From PALSA-188 sp963720075 (lineage in GTDB: Bacteria > Acidobacteriota > Terriglobia > Terriglobales > Acidobacteriaceae), in assembly GCA_963720075.1 (NCBI GenBank), contig CAVREG010000016.1, forward strand, positions 434,001 to 498,000: 64,000 bases of DNA, given 5' to 3'. How positions within the stretch are numbered: the stretch's first letter is position 1; every line of letters starts with the position of its first letter. Of the stretch, positions 17,752-25,898 are shown piece after piece. A model generated the notes under the pieces. That model had not been told where the DNA came from. It saw nothing but the letters and a program-made list of their open reading frames with translations, and ran no database searches. A program made the translations under genes and the position numbers.

Positions 17752-18333
17752 TCATTGCTGAATGAGCCGGTACTCGGTGATGACAGTTTGGGCTGAGTCT
17801 CCTAACTCAGAAAATGGACTACGATGACTTTTCAAATCATCGTCATTCGCCGTCGCGGTAAATATCCCATCGTCAGTAAGAAGATAAAATGTCACTTGTC
17901 CTCGATGTGGCAAGGGGTAACTCGTTGCAAGATGCATCAGTGGCTGCACCTCGTCTGCTATCTCGACAATTTTCTTTGCGGCAGCGCGAATTGATTCATG
18001 GGATTGACCACCACCTAGGAAACCGCCGCCGCTGCTGAGGTAAACGCTTGCTGTTCCGTCAGCGATAGCCACGACTGTTGCGGTACCCCGTTCTAATCCC
18101 CAGTCCATCAGGACTCCAAATGGCTGAGTCGGCCTCACGCCGGGCACGACTCCAAACTTAGCGCGTGAGCCGTGAAGCGTGAGATTCCGTAATCCCAGGT
18201 CCTTGAGTGTTTTTCGGCATCGGGTATATCTCCAAATTAGGGAGGGACGCTGCAGGCTTGATGCGTGCGCACCTCGACAGAGAATGCTGCTCCCAATAGA
18301 CCGCCACGCACCACCAAATGGATTTCTAGCCAT
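17752..18333 (-). CDS. Conserved hypothetical protein
   Basis: A 193-residue protein with no membrane segment. It has a distinctive central segment, PFGVLMDWGLERGTATVVAI then GTASVYLSSGGGFLGGGQSHESI, and a C-terminal segment TSYPLPHRGQVTFYLLTDDGIFTA, which read as a well-folded domain. I do not recognise a function. The N-terminal 35 residues are Arg/Ser/Cys-rich and less convincing, so the true start could be further in. It stands alone, convergent with frr. Confidence 0.65.
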   Translation of the reverse strand: MARNPFGGAWRSIGSSILCRGAHASSLQRPSLIWRYTRCRKTLKDLGLRNLTLHGSRAKFGVVPGVRPTQPFGVLMDWGLERGTATVVAIADGTASVYLSSGGGFLGGGQSHESIRAAAKKIVEIADEVQPLMHLATSYPLPHRGQVTFYLLTDDGIFTATANDDDLKSHRSPFSELGDSAQTVITEYRLIQQ

Positions 18334-18457
18334 AGCGCCGCTACCATAAGCACATAGGGCTTTTATGTTCTCTACAGGCGTGAAAGAAATACCAGCTTTA
18401 GAGGAGTTGAATCAGCAGGAAGTTACGCCACCTTGGTGAACAATATTCTGTTGGCGG

Positions 18458-18844
18458 CTAGCTTTTGTGGACGACTTCAATATCGTGGCCGTCAGGATCA
18501 AGCACCCAGGTCGCATAATAGCCAGGGTAGTATTCGAGACGAGCTTGAGGTGATTCCTTACTCTTTCCTCCAGCTGCTAAAGCGGCTCTGTAGAATGCAT
18601 CTACTTCGGTATGGTCTTTCGCTACAAATCCGACGTGAATGGCCTGAGGATCGGGCTTCCCTTCTTTGAGCCAGAAAAAATATCTTTTGCCATCACCAAA
18701 GCCTTTCAAGTCTGGGTGTCCGTCTTTGCCTTCGTAGTCTATAAAGGTTGTGATCCCAAGTGGCTTCAGAGCCTTTGCATAGAAAGCGACTGAACGCTTG
18801 AAGTCACTGACTGTGAGAATAACGTGGTCTATCATAGTTTCCAT
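18458..18844 (-). CDS. VOC/glyoxalase-superfamily protein
   Basis: A 128-residue vicinal-oxygen-chelate protein: IDHVILTVSDFKRSVAFYAKAL at the N terminus, HVGFVAKDHTEVDAFYRAAL in the middle and ATWVLDPDGHDIEVV at the end, with metal-ligand candidates H and E in the expected places. Such proteins act as glyoxalases, dioxygenases or resistance proteins; the substrate is unknown. M4 (18835) is an equally good start. Confidence 0.88.
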   Translation of the reverse strand: METMIDHVILTVSDFKRSVAFYAKALKPLGITTFIDYEGKDGHPDLKGFGDGKRYFFWLKEGKPDPQAIHVGFVAKDHTEVDAFYRAALAAGGKSKESPQARLEYYPGYYATWVLDPDGHDIEVVHKS

Positions 18845-19081
18845 TCAACCAGTTGAATGCGCCCTTTTACTGGGGCGGCCAGTCCGCTTTAGGCTCGTAA
18901 TTTTCAACCTCACGGCAATCCAAGTCACTCATAGCCAAAGCACAATTAGCGACAGGGCAACAATAGTCCACAGCGCGGCTCCTTTCATCTCCGACATATT
19001 AGCAGGGCGCTCAGCAATTTTTGTGGCGCGGATTTCTCAAGTACCTCTTTCGAACAATTGCAATATCACAGACAGAAACCG

Positions 19082-19267
19082 CTATTTTTCGTTGTTAGCA
19101 TGAAATCCCGAGCAACTCAACACCGGCAGCCGGGGATACTTCGGGAACCTTGGATCGCTAAACGACACCTGGCAGAGAAAGAAAACCATGCCTCGGTCGG
19201 AGGTAATCTTCCGCGAATTCACGCATTTCGCGCATAGTCCGACGCGGTCTTGATCGTCCTGATTCAT
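19082..19267 (-). CDS. Small Cys-rich conserved protein
   Basis: A 61-residue protein with a CAKC pair, RGMVFFLCQVSFSD and the block PRFPKYPRLPVLSCSG, so four cysteines in a zinc-ribbon-like layout. I have seen this CxxC...RG..F..C....DPRFPKYP.LPV..C.G pattern in short hypothetical proteins of many soil bacteria; the function is unknown. ATG 19267 has AAGGGG upstream; the frame also opens at ATG 19339, which would add another CxxC. It is divergent from dnaK. Confidence 0.6.
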   Translation of the reverse strand: MNQDDQDRVGLCAKCVNSRKITSDRGMVFFLCQVSFSDPRFPKYPRLPVLSCSGFHANNEK

Positions 19268-19345
19268 AACGCCGAACCCCTTATTCCATGTCCGCCCAGA
19301 TTGGCGACAACTTCTGCAACTCTCGTCATTTCTCTGCATCTAAAC

Positions 19346-19375
19346 ATTGACAACGATTGACTCAAGTCTTATTAT
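19346..19375 (+). promoter_or_regulatory. dnaK promoter with HAIR-like element
   Basis: TTGACA (19347-19352) and TATTAT (19370-19375) are 17 bp apart, a consensus housekeeping promoter. ATTGACA (19346-19352), seven bases, then ACTCAAG (19360-19366) resembles the HspR/HAIR operator (CTTGAGT-N7-ACTCAAG) in 11 of 14 arm positions. No CIRCE repeat is present. Repression by HspR is an inference. Confidence 0.6.
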
Positions 19376-19438
19376 TGCGTTGCCCTTATAAGCTTACTGA
19401 TTGATTAATAAGAACTTATAAGCTAGGAGGAACGAATT

Positions 19439-21385
19439 ATGGCCAAGATTATAGGCATTGACCTCGGTACCACTAACTCCTGCGTCGCCGTCATGGAAGG
19501 TGGAGAGCCCAAGGTCATCGCCAACGAAGAAGGTGGCCGCACTACCCCGTCGGTCGTCGGCTTCACCAAGACGGGCGAGCGATTGGTTGGACAAGTAGCC
19601 AAGCGCCAGGCGATCACCAATCCCGAAAACACAGTTTACTCGATCAAGCGGTTTATGGGACGCCGCTACGACGAGGTGACAGAAGAAATAAAAATGGTTC
19701 CTTACAAGGTCGTGCAATCCGGCGATCACGTTGCCGTTTTGGCGCAGGGCAAGGAGTACACGCCTCCGCAAATTTCGGCAATGATTTTGCAGAAGCTGAA
19801 GAAGGCTTCTGAAGACTACCTCGGCGAAAAAGTCACCGAGGCCGTCATCACCGTGCCGGCGTATTTCAACGACGCGCAACGCCAAGCCACGAAAGATGCC
19901 GGACAGATTGCCGGCCTCGATGTGAAGCGGATCATCAATGAACCCACGGCTGCGGCTTTGGCCTACGGTCTCGATAAGAAGAAGGACGAGACCATTGCCG
20001 TTTACGACTTTGGCGGAGGAACATTCGACATCTCGGTTCTTGAAGTTGGCGAAGGTGTCATTGAGGTAAAAGCCACCAATGGCGACACGCATCTTGGCGG
20101 CGACAACCTCGACCAACGTATTGTTGACTGGTTAATTGACGAGTTCAAGAAAGACGAAGGCCTCGACCTGCGCGGCAAAGGCAACGAGATGGCATTGCAG
20201 CGGCTGCGCGATGCCGCGGAACGAGCAAAGATCGAGCTCTCCACAACGATGGAGCACGAGATCAATCTGCCGTTCATCACGGCGGATGCCAGCGGCCCGA
20301 AGCATTTGGTTAAGAAGTTAACTCGAGCGAAACTCGAATCAATGGTGGAAGACATCATTCAGCGTTCCGTCGGTCCCTGCAAACAGTGCATGAAGGACGC
20401 TGGCGTTGATTCCAGCAAGATTGACGAAGTCGTGCTGGTGGGCGGACAGACTCGCATGCCTCGCATACAAGCGCTGGTAAAAGAGCTGTTCGGAAAAGAG
20501 CCGCACAAGGGCGTGAATCCTGATGAAGTAGTCGCAGTTGGCGCGGCAATTCAAGGTGGCGTGCTCGGCGGTGAAGTGAAGGATCTGTTGCTGCTCGACG
20601 TGACTCCGCTGTCGCTCTCGATTGAGACTCTCGGAGGCGTTGCAACGGCGATGATCCCGCGCAACACTACAATTCCGACTCGCAAGACCGAAACGTTTTC
20701 AACTGCCGCAGACAGTCAAACGTCGGTTGAAGTCCATGTCTTGCAGGGCGAGCGTCCTTTAGCGCGTGACAACCGCACGCTGGGCAAATTCCACTTAACT
20801 GGAATTCCGCCGGCACCGCGAGGTATTCCGCAAATCGAGGTGACGTTTGACATTGACGCCAACGGAATCCTTAACGTGACTGCGAAAGACACAGCCACAG
20901 GCAAGGACCAAAAGATTACGATCACGTCGTCTTCAGGTCTGAGCAAGGATGAAGTTGAGCGCATGGCCAAGGAAGCTGATTCGCACTCTGCTGAAGATAA
21001 GGCGAAGCGCGAAGAGATCGAGTCCAAGAACCAGCTCGATTCCATGGTTTATAGCGTGGAAAAGATGCTGCGTGAACAGGGCGACAAGATCTCCGGCTCC
21101 GAGCGTGGAGATGTCGAAAACGCAATTGCCGACGCCAAGAAAGCTTTGGAAAGCAGCGACAAGAGCGCGATGGACAAGGCTCGGGAAACGCTGACGCAGG
21201 CATCGCACAAACTGGCTGAGCAAATGTATAAAGCTGCCCAGCCACAAGGCACGCCTGGTGGAGGCCCAACGTCGGGAGCAGGAGGACCTGATCCGCATGC
21301 GAATGGCGCATCGGGCAATGGCCAGGCCAAGAAAGACGAAGGCGTAATCGACGCCGAGTACGTTGACGTCGAAGACAAGAAATAA
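19439..21385 (+). CDS. dnaK: Chaperone DnaK (Hsp70)
   Basis: A 648-residue Hsp70. The ATPase domain has IDLGTTNSCVAV (residues 5-16), VITVPAYFNDAQRQATKDAG, YDFGGGTFDISVLE and VVLVGGQTRMP; the substrate domain follows DVTPLSLSIET. The C-terminal tail is Gly/Pro-rich and ends in EYVDVEDKK, close to the usual EEVKD-like end. AGGAGG sits just before the ATG. A small gene and dnaJ follow. Confidence 0.99.
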   Translation: MAKIIGIDLGTTNSCVAVMEGGEPKVIANEEGGRTTPSVVGFTKTGERLVGQVAKRQAITNPENTVYSIKRFMGRRYDEVTEEIKMVPYKVVQSGDHVAVLAQGKEYTPPQISAMILQKLKKASEDYLGEKVTEAVITVPAYFNDAQRQATKDAGQIAGLDVKRIINEPTAAALAYGLDKKKDETIAVYDFGGGTFDISVLEVGEGVIEVKATNGDTHLGGDNLDQRIVDWLIDEFKKDEGLDLRGKGNEMALQRLRDAAERAKIELSTTMEHEINLPFITADASGPKHLVKKLTRAKLESMVEDIIQRSVGPCKQCMKDAGVDSSKIDEVVLVGGQTRMPRIQALVKELFGKEPHKGVNPDEVVAVGAAIQGGVLGGEVKDLLLLDVTPLSLSIETLGGVATAMIPRNTTIPTRKTETFSTAADSQTSVEVHVLQGERPLARDNRTLGKFHLTGIPPAPRGIPQIEVTFDIDANGILNVTAKDTATGKDQKITITSSSGLSKDEVERMAKEADSHSAEDKAKREEIESKNQLDSMVYSVEKMLREQGDKISGSERGDVENAIADAKKALESSDKSAMDKARETLTQASHKLAEQMYKAAQPQGTPGGGPTSGAGGPDPHANGASGNGQAKKDEGVIDAEYVDVEDKK

Positions 21386-21417
21386 GCTGTCTCAGCTATC
21401 AGCCGTCAGCTATCAGC

Positions 21418-21439
21418 AGGGGCGCCTCACGGCGCCCCT
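21418..21439 (+). terminator. Hairpin after dnaK
   Basis: AGGGGCGCC (21418-21426) pairs with GGCGCCCCT (21431-21439) around TCAC. Only a short T stretch follows, so termination may be partial, letting some transcription reach the small gene and dnaJ. Confidence 0.65.
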
Positions 21440-21503
21440 TTGCTACTGAGAATTTAGGGCGAACATATCGAGACACTTTCTCGGACGCCCGGGGAGATTT
21501 AAA

Positions 21504-21680
21504 TTGCAATTCAAAGTAAACGGGCAAGATTATTTCTTAAATTTCGTGGAAGATGAAGGGCGCTGGTATGTGTTCGCGCCTACTCTGACCGGAGTGCAGC
21601 GCATCCCGATCTACGTGGATGTGCCGAAGTACGAGCGGTTCGGATTGTCGGAAAAGGGCAGCCACAAGACCCACAACTAA
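21504..21680 (+). CDS. Small conserved-looking protein between dnaK and dnaJ (TTG start)
   Basis: A 58-residue ORF beginning TTG, with GGGGAG at 21491-21496 seven bases upstream. The product begins MQFKVNGQDYFLNFVEDEGR and continues with WYVFAPTLTGVQRIPIYVD, ending KGSHKTHN. It looks like a small beta-rich protein with regular codon use. I do not recognise a function. It lies between dnaK and dnaJ and could be co-expressed with chaperones. Confidence 0.6.
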   Translation: MQFKVNGQDYFLNFVEDEGRWYVFAPTLTGVQRIPIYVDVPKYERFGLSEKGSHKTHN

Positions 21681-21731
21681 AACGTTTAGAGTAAGACTTA
21701 AAACTCTTGCTAAGTGAAACTTAAAACTTTT

Positions 21732-21760
21732 GTCATTCTGAGCGAAGCGAAGGACTTACG
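21732..21760. repeat. Extragenic repeat, GTCATTCTGAGCGAAGCGAAGGA
   Basis: A short copy of the widespread GTCATTCTGAGCGAAGCGAA-type repeat in the spacer before dnaJ; related to other copies in the window. Confidence 0.6.
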
Positions 21761-21854
21761 CAACCCACGCGGGCAGCACGCGAGTTGCGAATGCGCGATT
21801 GAACTGCGAAAACAGTAAACGGTTACAGTCGCGCATGATGACGAAATAGAAACA

Positions 21855-23084
21855 ATGGTCACCACCACCCAAAAAGATTACTACGGCACCCTCGGCGTCA
21901 AGAAAACCGCCTCGGCCGACGACATCCGCAAGGCTTTCCGCAAGCTTGCGCGGAAGTACCATCCCGATGTCAATCCAGGCGACAAGGGTGCGGAAGAGAA
22001 ATTCAAGTCTCTCTCTGAAGCCAATGATGTTTTGAGCGATCCGAAGAAGCGCAAGATCTACGACCAGCTTGGGTTCTATTCGGACAATATTGATCCGGCA
22101 GCAGCCGATGCATATAGCCACGGCGGAGGCCAGCCGGGAACAGGCGGATTCGCGGGCGGTGGCTTCCCCAGAGGGCAGCCCGGCCCCCAAGGCACAAACT
22201 TTGATTTCGGCGGTTTCGATTTTTCAGATTTATTTGAAGGCGCTCGCGCGAAAAAACCGGCCGGCTCCGGCGGCGGCTTTAAGGATATTTTTTCCGGTAT
22301 GTTCGGCGGACAGGGTGGCACCCCTTCAACCAGCGGGCCCGAACCAGGCCATGATCTCGAATATCAGGTGAATGTGCCGTTCTGGACGGCGATTCGCGGC
22401 GGCGTGATGCGCTTAAACATCACGCGTCGCGATACGTGTTCGTCCTGTCATGGAAATGGATTCATTGAAGCCGCAGGAACCTGTCCCGAATGTGGCGGAA
22501 AAGGCCAAGTTACCCAGACCGGCGGACGCATGAAGTTTAATGTTCCATGTCCGCGCTGCCACGGCACGGGGCGAAACATTTCAACATGCCCGACGTGTCA
22601 TGGTGAAGGAAGCGTGGAGCGAACCGAACCGCTCGAAGTGCGCATTAAGGCAGGCACGCGAGACGGGCAGCGCATCCGCATTCCTGGGAAGGGCAATGCT
22701 GGATCGCATGGCGGACCTGCTGGTGACCTCTATGTGATCATCCGCGCCGGCGACCATCCTATCTTTCAGCGCGATGGCGACGACATTCGCATCACAGTTC
22801 CGGTCACAGCTACGGAAGCCGCATTGGGAGCGAAGGTTGAAGTTCCTACCATTGACGGCCGGGCTCAACTGAAGATTCCTCCGGGAACTCAGTCTGGGCA
22901 GAAACTCCGTTTGCGCGAAAAAGGGGTACCCTCGGCCACCAAGGAAGGGACTCGAGGAGACGAGATCGTCGAAGTCAAAATAACCGTTCCCCTGCCGCGC
23001 GACGAACGCTCGAAGGAAATCCTGCGAGAACTGGCGCGACTGAATCCAGAAGATCCTCGTGCGGAACTGTGGAAAGAAGTCTAA
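21855..23084 (+). CDS. dnaJ: Chaperone DnaJ (type I Hsp40)
   Basis: A 409-residue type I Hsp40. The J domain (residues about 7-75) carries the HPD motif in KYHPDVNPG. A long Gly/Phe/Pro-rich linker follows (about 80-165). The zinc domain has four CxxCxGxG repeats (CSSCHGNG, CPECGGKG, CPRCHGTG, CPTCHGEG). The C-terminal substrate domains follow. It stimulates DnaK and lies 470 nt downstream of it. Confidence 0.97.
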   Translation: MVTTTQKDYYGTLGVKKTASADDIRKAFRKLARKYHPDVNPGDKGAEEKFKSLSEANDVLSDPKKRKIYDQLGFYSDNIDPAAADAYSHGGGQPGTGGFAGGGFPRGQPGPQGTNFDFGGFDFSDLFEGARAKKPAGSGGGFKDIFSGMFGGQGGTPSTSGPEPGHDLEYQVNVPFWTAIRGGVMRLNITRRDTCSSCHGNGFIEAAGTCPECGGKGQVTQTGGRMKFNVPCPRCHGTGRNISTCPTCHGEGSVERTEPLEVRIKAGTRDGQRIRIPGKGNAGSHGGPAGDLYVIIRAGDHPIFQRDGDDIRITVPVTATEAALGAKVEVPTIDGRAQLKIPPGTQSGQKLRLREKGVPSATKEGTRGDEIVEVKITVPLPRDERSKEILRELARLNPEDPRAELWKEV

Positions 23085-23086
23085 GA

Positions 23087-23890
23087 CTACTGCAGAGCCT
23101 TTGCTGCGGCAAGCATTTCGTCCGCCCGCGCGCGCACGCGGATGTCCTCGGTAAAGTTGGCCCACCGCACTACTCTCGACGAGTCCACCAGAAATTCTGC
23201 GGGTCGGGCAATGTCATGCCCGTCAGGCCCACCTCCGACGTGTAGCAGATCGAAACGGCGAATTACTTCCGCGTTGGGGTCGGAAAGGATAGTGAAGGTA
23301 TAACCTGCTTTCTTCCTTAGATCACGCGATATCTCGGGCGAGTCCACACTAATGGCCACGGGCCGGACGCCTGCGGCCCTGAAGTCGCTTAGCCGTTTCT
23401 CAATTCCTCGTAACTCGAGGTTGCAGAATGGTCACCAATATCCGCGATAGAAAATGAGCAACACAGCTCTGGGCGGCCCGTCTGGCGAACCCGGTCCGAA
23501 CAACTGGCCTAAGGAAACCGGGTGGCCGCTGGTATCCGCCAGAGTGAATTCCGGCGCTTTTTGGCCGACCTTGGGAGCACCTGCGGAACGAGGCAATTCC
23601 CGTGCATGAATAAAAGTAAAGATTGCAGCGCCTACCAGCAGAAGCGAAAACACAGACAGGATGGAGTTCAGAATCCTGCCGGGATAGACGCGCGGCGCAG
23701 CGAAAATCCGCCACAGCCCCATGGTGACAAAAAGCACTGCGACGAGGGCTAGCAGCAGGCTCAGCCATGGTATGACCTGTTGTGCCGGGGGGTTGACGAA
23801 AAAAGTTACATTGCTGAGGACGGCGCCCAATGCGAATAGAAACCCAAGCCACGTGGGCCGATTCCAGCGTTGTTCCTTCACGTTAGGCAT
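23087..23890 (-). CDS. Membrane-anchored peroxiredoxin-like protein, candidate selenoprotein (UGA = Sec153)
   Basis: Read through one in-frame UGA (23432-23434), this is a 267-residue protein. Residues about 12-33, 38-63 and 72-95 are hydrophobic membrane segments. An AhpC/TSA thioredoxin-fold domain starts near 105 (GAPKVGQKAPEFTLADTSG). The active site reads FYRGYW-[UGA]-P-F-C156-N-L-E-L, where cysteine homologues have C-P-F/Y-C, so the UGA falls exactly on the peroxidatic residue. Homology continues in frame to the stop (PVAISVDSPE, FTILSDPNAEVIRRFDLLHV, ARPAEFLVDSSRVVRW). No frameshift is needed. A SECIS-like hairpin begins right after the UGA. The likely role is outward-facing thiol peroxidase or disulfide reductase. 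The alternative is a nonsense mutation giving a 152-residue fragment. Confidence 0.8.
23393..23431 (-). promoter_or_regulatory. Candidate bacterial SECIS hairpin
   Basis: Starting at the base after the UGA, 39 nt fold as a bulged hairpin: CC/GG, UUCU/AGAA, CAA/UUG and the upper stem CCUCG/CGAGG, with apical loop AGUUA (23411-23415). The loop begins 16-17 nt after the UGA and has G within its first two bases (followed by U), matching the published bacterial SECIS rules. It overlaps the coding sequence, as bacterial SECIS elements do. Confidence 0.7.
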
Positions 23891-24451
23891 TGCGAGGGGC
23901 TTAGTGTACCAAACCTATACTGGGCGATGAACCTTCAAAGAATTCTATAAAACTCGCTAAACCTGAATCCGGAGGATCCGCTGCGGAGACATAGGAGGCG
24001 TTTAGCTTCTGTTGATTGATGACTGGAGGCGGTCGTTGGCGGGGCTCGAATCGAGATACACTCTCGCGGAAGCCTTTGATTGGAACAAAGTGATAGCACC
24101 TTAACGAAAACCTGCTAAGTGCATTCACAAATCCTGATTTATTTTCACATTAGGTCTAATTTGTCTTATCCTCACGATTCCTTATCAAATTTCTACGGAG
24201 GGGTGGCTGGCCGCCCAGTCGGAGTAGTTACTGCTCCTGCCGGCATAAACTCGCAGGCAAGCGGCGGAATTGGAATGGCGGTGGGAGGCATTGGAATTGG
24301 AATCGGTGACGCAGGTCAAGCCCTTGGACTCTGTCACTAGAGTGCGTGCGAATCAACTATCCGCTTTGACCAGAACCGCTTTGCGAAAGGAATAATATGA
24401 CATCTTCATCCTCGCTTAGGTGCATGACAAGGATCCCTCTGGGTTGGCGTC
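23891..24451. other. Gene-poor stretch, no supported gene
   Basis: Short frames on both strands have no convincing composition or recognisable motifs. A Gly/Ile-rich frame at 24119-24340 (GGIGMAVGGIGIGIG) may be a remnant of a repeat-rich protein. I see no RNA gene here. Confidence 0.4.
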
Positions 24452-24739
24452 GTGGGACTTTTTGTCGCGGCGGAAGTCGTTGTGGCTCTTGCCTTTCGGA
24501 AGATACCAAACGGTCATCTGTTCCCCGGACTAGGAACAAAATATGTCGCCCTCTTTATCGTGGCTCTTCCAATGGGCGCAGGGATGAATGGATATCGCTC
24601 CGTGAGGCACCGTTTATCATCGGCGGGTGATGACGTGATTTCTGCGCTGTCGATTCAGTTTCTGCTGACGGTCGTCACGGTCTACGCGGCGTGCCTGTCT
24701 GCATTGGTCCGCTCGCTCAGGCCCTACGAGGATTGCTGA
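24452..24739 (+). CDS. Possible small membrane protein
   Basis: A 95-residue frame from a GTG, with hydrophobic stretches near residues 2-16, 28-43 and 68-88 (SIQFLLTVVTVYAACLSALVRSL). It lacks a clear ribosome-binding site and I do not recognise it. It could be real or a remnant, as the surrounding 1.5 kb looks degraded. Confidence 0.3.
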   Translation: MGLFVAAEVVVALAFRKIPNGHLFPGLGTKYVALFIVALPMGAGMNGYRSVRHRLSSAGDDVISALSIQFLLTVVTVYAACLSALVRSLRPYEDC

Positions 24740-25107
24740 AATGAACATGAGCCGCAAACAACGGCACTCAGCAGCAACCGCAACAGCCACAGCAGCCAAA
24801 TACTCCGAAGCCAAATCACATTTGTGGTGCGCTGAATCGTGCCGGTAATATCAGCGCCGGAGCCGGAGGTGTGACCTTTCTGGGCGATGGCCCACCTTTA
24901 TGCTTTTGTAAAGGTGGGGACGATAAGGTCGGCGGTCATTGCTTTTCTTTGCGCGTGCGAGTAGCTTGCTTTGTGTCACCATCTCCGACGGCCGCGCGAA
25001 TTAATCAGCGGGCCGAAGCAAAAATCACAATGCCGACGCACGCTGCATGAATTCCCACCTTTGCCAAACCGCAAAAATGGGCCAGCCTCCCGCCCAACGG
25101 AGGGTTT
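24740..25107. other. Gene-poor stretch with hairpin
   Basis: No supported gene. CCCACCTTT (24891-24899) pairs with AAAGGTGGG (24910-24918), one of several GGTGGCCCACC-like elements nearby (also 24199-24213, 25367-25383, 25411-25421). Confidence 0.45.
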
Positions 25108-25305
25108 TTGAAATTGAATAGAATGCATCGCGTCGCTAACTGGATAATTCTCATTCTCGCAGTTCTATGTGTCCCATTCACCCACGGAATTATTGAGTAT
25201 GGTGGGCTAATTCTTGCTGCAATTATGCTGATAGGACTGAACGCGGCAATTGCGCGGAGGAGGGTCGCCGGGCGGACTGGCCCATTTCAGCACCCGCGCG
25301 AGTGA
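25108..25305 (+). CDS. Possible small two-helix membrane protein
   Basis: A 65-residue frame (TTG start; ATG 25123 is an alternative) with GGAGG at 25097-25102. Residues about 10-28 (ANWIILILAVLCVPFTHGI) and 32-48 (GGLILAAIMLIGLNAAI) are hydrophobic, and the tail is basic. Unknown function; low confidence because the last part runs into repeat-like DNA. Confidence 0.35.
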   Translation: MKLNRMHRVANWIILILAVLCVPFTHGIIEYGGLILAAIMLIGLNAAIARRRVAGRTGPFQHPRE

Positions 25306-25556
25306 AGGCGTCCCGTCAATTGCGCGTTTTTCACCGTAGACCAGTCTCCGCTGTCCAGCTTCTCCTACGCGGGGTGGCTGGCCCTCGATAAGAGAGAAGG
25401 GGGCAGGCTGGCCCACCTTTGATGGGTTTAGTTTTTGTCGGGCATCATAAAAACGAGGCTGCCCCATTCGTCGCGATTCTCGACGGATGGAAATTCATGC
25501 GGCCGACTCCGCCCTTTCGTAGGAATCAGAACCCTTCTCTCCGCCGACAGTTGAAA

Positions 25557-25633
25557 TGGTGGGCAGTGCAGGACTCGAACCTGCGACCTCCTGCTTGTAA
25601 GGCAGGCGCTCTAACCAACTGAGCTAACCGCCC
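25557..25633 (-). tRNA. tRNA-Val (anticodon UAC)
   Basis: The minus strand folds as a full tRNA: acceptor GGGCGGT/ACTGCCC, D-arm with AGTTGGTTAGA, anticodon stem CCTGC/GCAGG with loop CTTACAA (anticodon TAC), and T-arm with GGTTCGAGTCC. The 3' CCA is encoded (25557-25559). Confidence 0.97.
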
Positions 25634-25746
25634 TCGCGGTGACGTTATGGCGAATCCGAGGGGCACTTCTCCATCCGAGTATACGTGAGCCGGAGACGGA
25701 CGAATCCAGCGGAGTAATCGGATCCCAAAATTATGAGTTCTCCACG

Positions 25747-25827
25747 CGAGATCCCAATTCGACTCGCTTCGCTCGCTCAGGGCAGGCTCTCGACTGGGCT
25801 GAAGTACGCCGGATCTTCGGGATGATC
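25747..25827. repeat. Extragenic repeat, CGAGATCCC...TTCGGGATGAT
   Basis: A copy of the dispersed family: AGATCCCAATTCGACTCGCT at one end and GGATCTTCGGGATGATC at the other. It is very like 33813-33892. The rest of the 265-nt gap before hpnK holds no gene. Confidence 0.65.
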
Positions 25828-25898
25828 TCCGAAAATTTATGATTCTAGACTTGGCGACGTCGGTGATTCCGCTAACCGGTCCCTGCTAGACTGGCGGC

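Noticed and set aside
19340..19438. CIRCE element for dnaK
   Set aside because: No TTAGCACTC/GAGTGCTAA arms; the CTTATAAGCT words just before the gene are direct repeats, not CIRCE.
23087..23359. Stand-alone 90-aa thioredoxin-like gene
   Set aside because: It is the C-terminal part of the UGA-containing peroxiredoxin-like gene; the same frame is open back to the UGA and on to the N-terminal half.
23400..23852. 150-aa frame overlapping the UGA gene
   Set aside because: Composition is shadow-like and conflicts with the clear AhpC/TSA reading in the other frame.
24119..24340. Gly/Ile-rich 73-aa gene
   Set aside because: Low-complexity composition, no ribosome-binding site and no family; not listed as a gene.
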